From positions 1 through 5,462 of the forward strand of contig PMZB01000137.1 in NCBI GenBank assembly GCA_003170575.1: DNA of 5,462 bases. Reading direction: 5' to 3'. Position numbers and translations under genes: made by a program. Under the pieces are notes generated by a model. That model was given only the letters and a program-made list of their open reading frames with translations. It was not told where the DNA came from and did no database searches. Positions 5,297 to 5,462 of this stretch are shown here, one piece after another (the first letter of the stretch is position 1; every line of letters begins with the position of its first letter). The DNA comes from Chlamydiia bacterium (GTDB lineage Bacteria > Chlamydiota > Chlamydiia > Chlamydiales > FEN-1388).

Positions 5297-5462
5297 ATGT
5301 TATTAGAAATCCAACTCATACAACACGACGCAACCGTTCTCTATAATCATTTATGCTCAGATGATGCGGATAGGGTATATGTAGATGGCAATAGTCATCT
5401 ACAAGTTGATTCGCGAGGTTGGTTCGCCAGAACTTTCTGGCCATTAGGTGATAGTTCAAGAA
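5297..5462 (+). CDS. Unknown protein, N-terminal part only (runs off the window)
   Basis: An open frame of 55 codons without a stop continues past the right edge. It begins 'MLLEIQLIQHDATVLYNH' and the visible end reads 'GWFARTFWPLGDSSR'. I do not recognise a family. The visible part is soluble in character, rich in Asp, His and aromatic residues, with no signal peptide or membrane segment. Support for it being real: AAGAGG is placed 7 nt upstream of the ATG, an AT-rich promoter-like leader precedes it, and no stop occurs in 166 nt next to a spacer that has many. It lies 154 nt downstream of pheT, with a possible terminator between them, so it is probably a separate transcription unit. Confidence 0.55.
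   Translation, partial: MLLEIQLIQHDATVLYNHLCSDDADRVYVDGNSHLQVDSRGWFARTFWPLGDSSR

Overview
The window holds the phenylalanyl-tRNA synthetase operon pheS-pheT on the + strand. Two accessory-type genes lie on the - strand to its left: a GNAT acetyltransferase and a degenerate protein-kinase-fold protein. The start of an unrecognised gene lies at the right edge. Nothing in the window fixes the taxon. A bacterial-type PheST, a eukaryote-like kinase fold that has lost catalytic residues, AT-rich spacers and a shortened PheT together suggest a host-associated intracellular bacterium. A Chlamydiota-type organism (environmental chlamydia) is my best guess: the PheS stretch after 'LRTHT' ends in 'VQSREL', as I recall for chlamydial PheS. 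This assignment is low confidence.

Left region (3-2030, - strand): the GNAT gene is transcribed leftward toward the kinase-like gene. They are separated by a 77-nt spacer that contains a plausible promoter for the kinase gene, so the two are probably separate transcription units. The kinase-like protein keeps the C-lobe landmarks but has Cys where the catalytic-loop Asp should be and DFS in place of DFG, so it reads as a pseudokinase or a highly divergent kinase.

Divergent spacer (2031-2152): strong Shine-Dalgarno sequences serve both sides. There is a candidate sigma70 promoter for pheST, and a perfect 7+7 bp inverted repeat sits on the candidate GNAT promoter.

Right region (2153-5142): pheS and pheT overlap by 4 nt (ATGA) and should be translationally coupled, giving the two chains of an (alpha-beta)2 PheRS. 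This enzyme is the most interesting item in the window. PheT is intact as a reading frame but lacks the whole N-terminal EMAP/OB-fold tRNA-binding insert, lacks about 22 residues of B3, and has lost two of the four acidic Mg2+ ligands of B5. PheS carries YPY where bacterial enzymes carry the phenylalanine-pocket FPF, HQYD in place of HQxEG, and a motif 3 without its usual Glu. The editing-site residues nevertheless remain. This is either a reduced sole PheRS or a divergent paralogue.

Tail (5143-5462): a 154-nt AT-rich spacer begins with nested inverted repeats that can fold as a three-way junction with a T-run. It is followed by the first 55 codons of an unknown gene that runs off the window. 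I see no RNA genes, mobile elements or CRISPR arrays, and no gene-free stretch reaches 300 bases.
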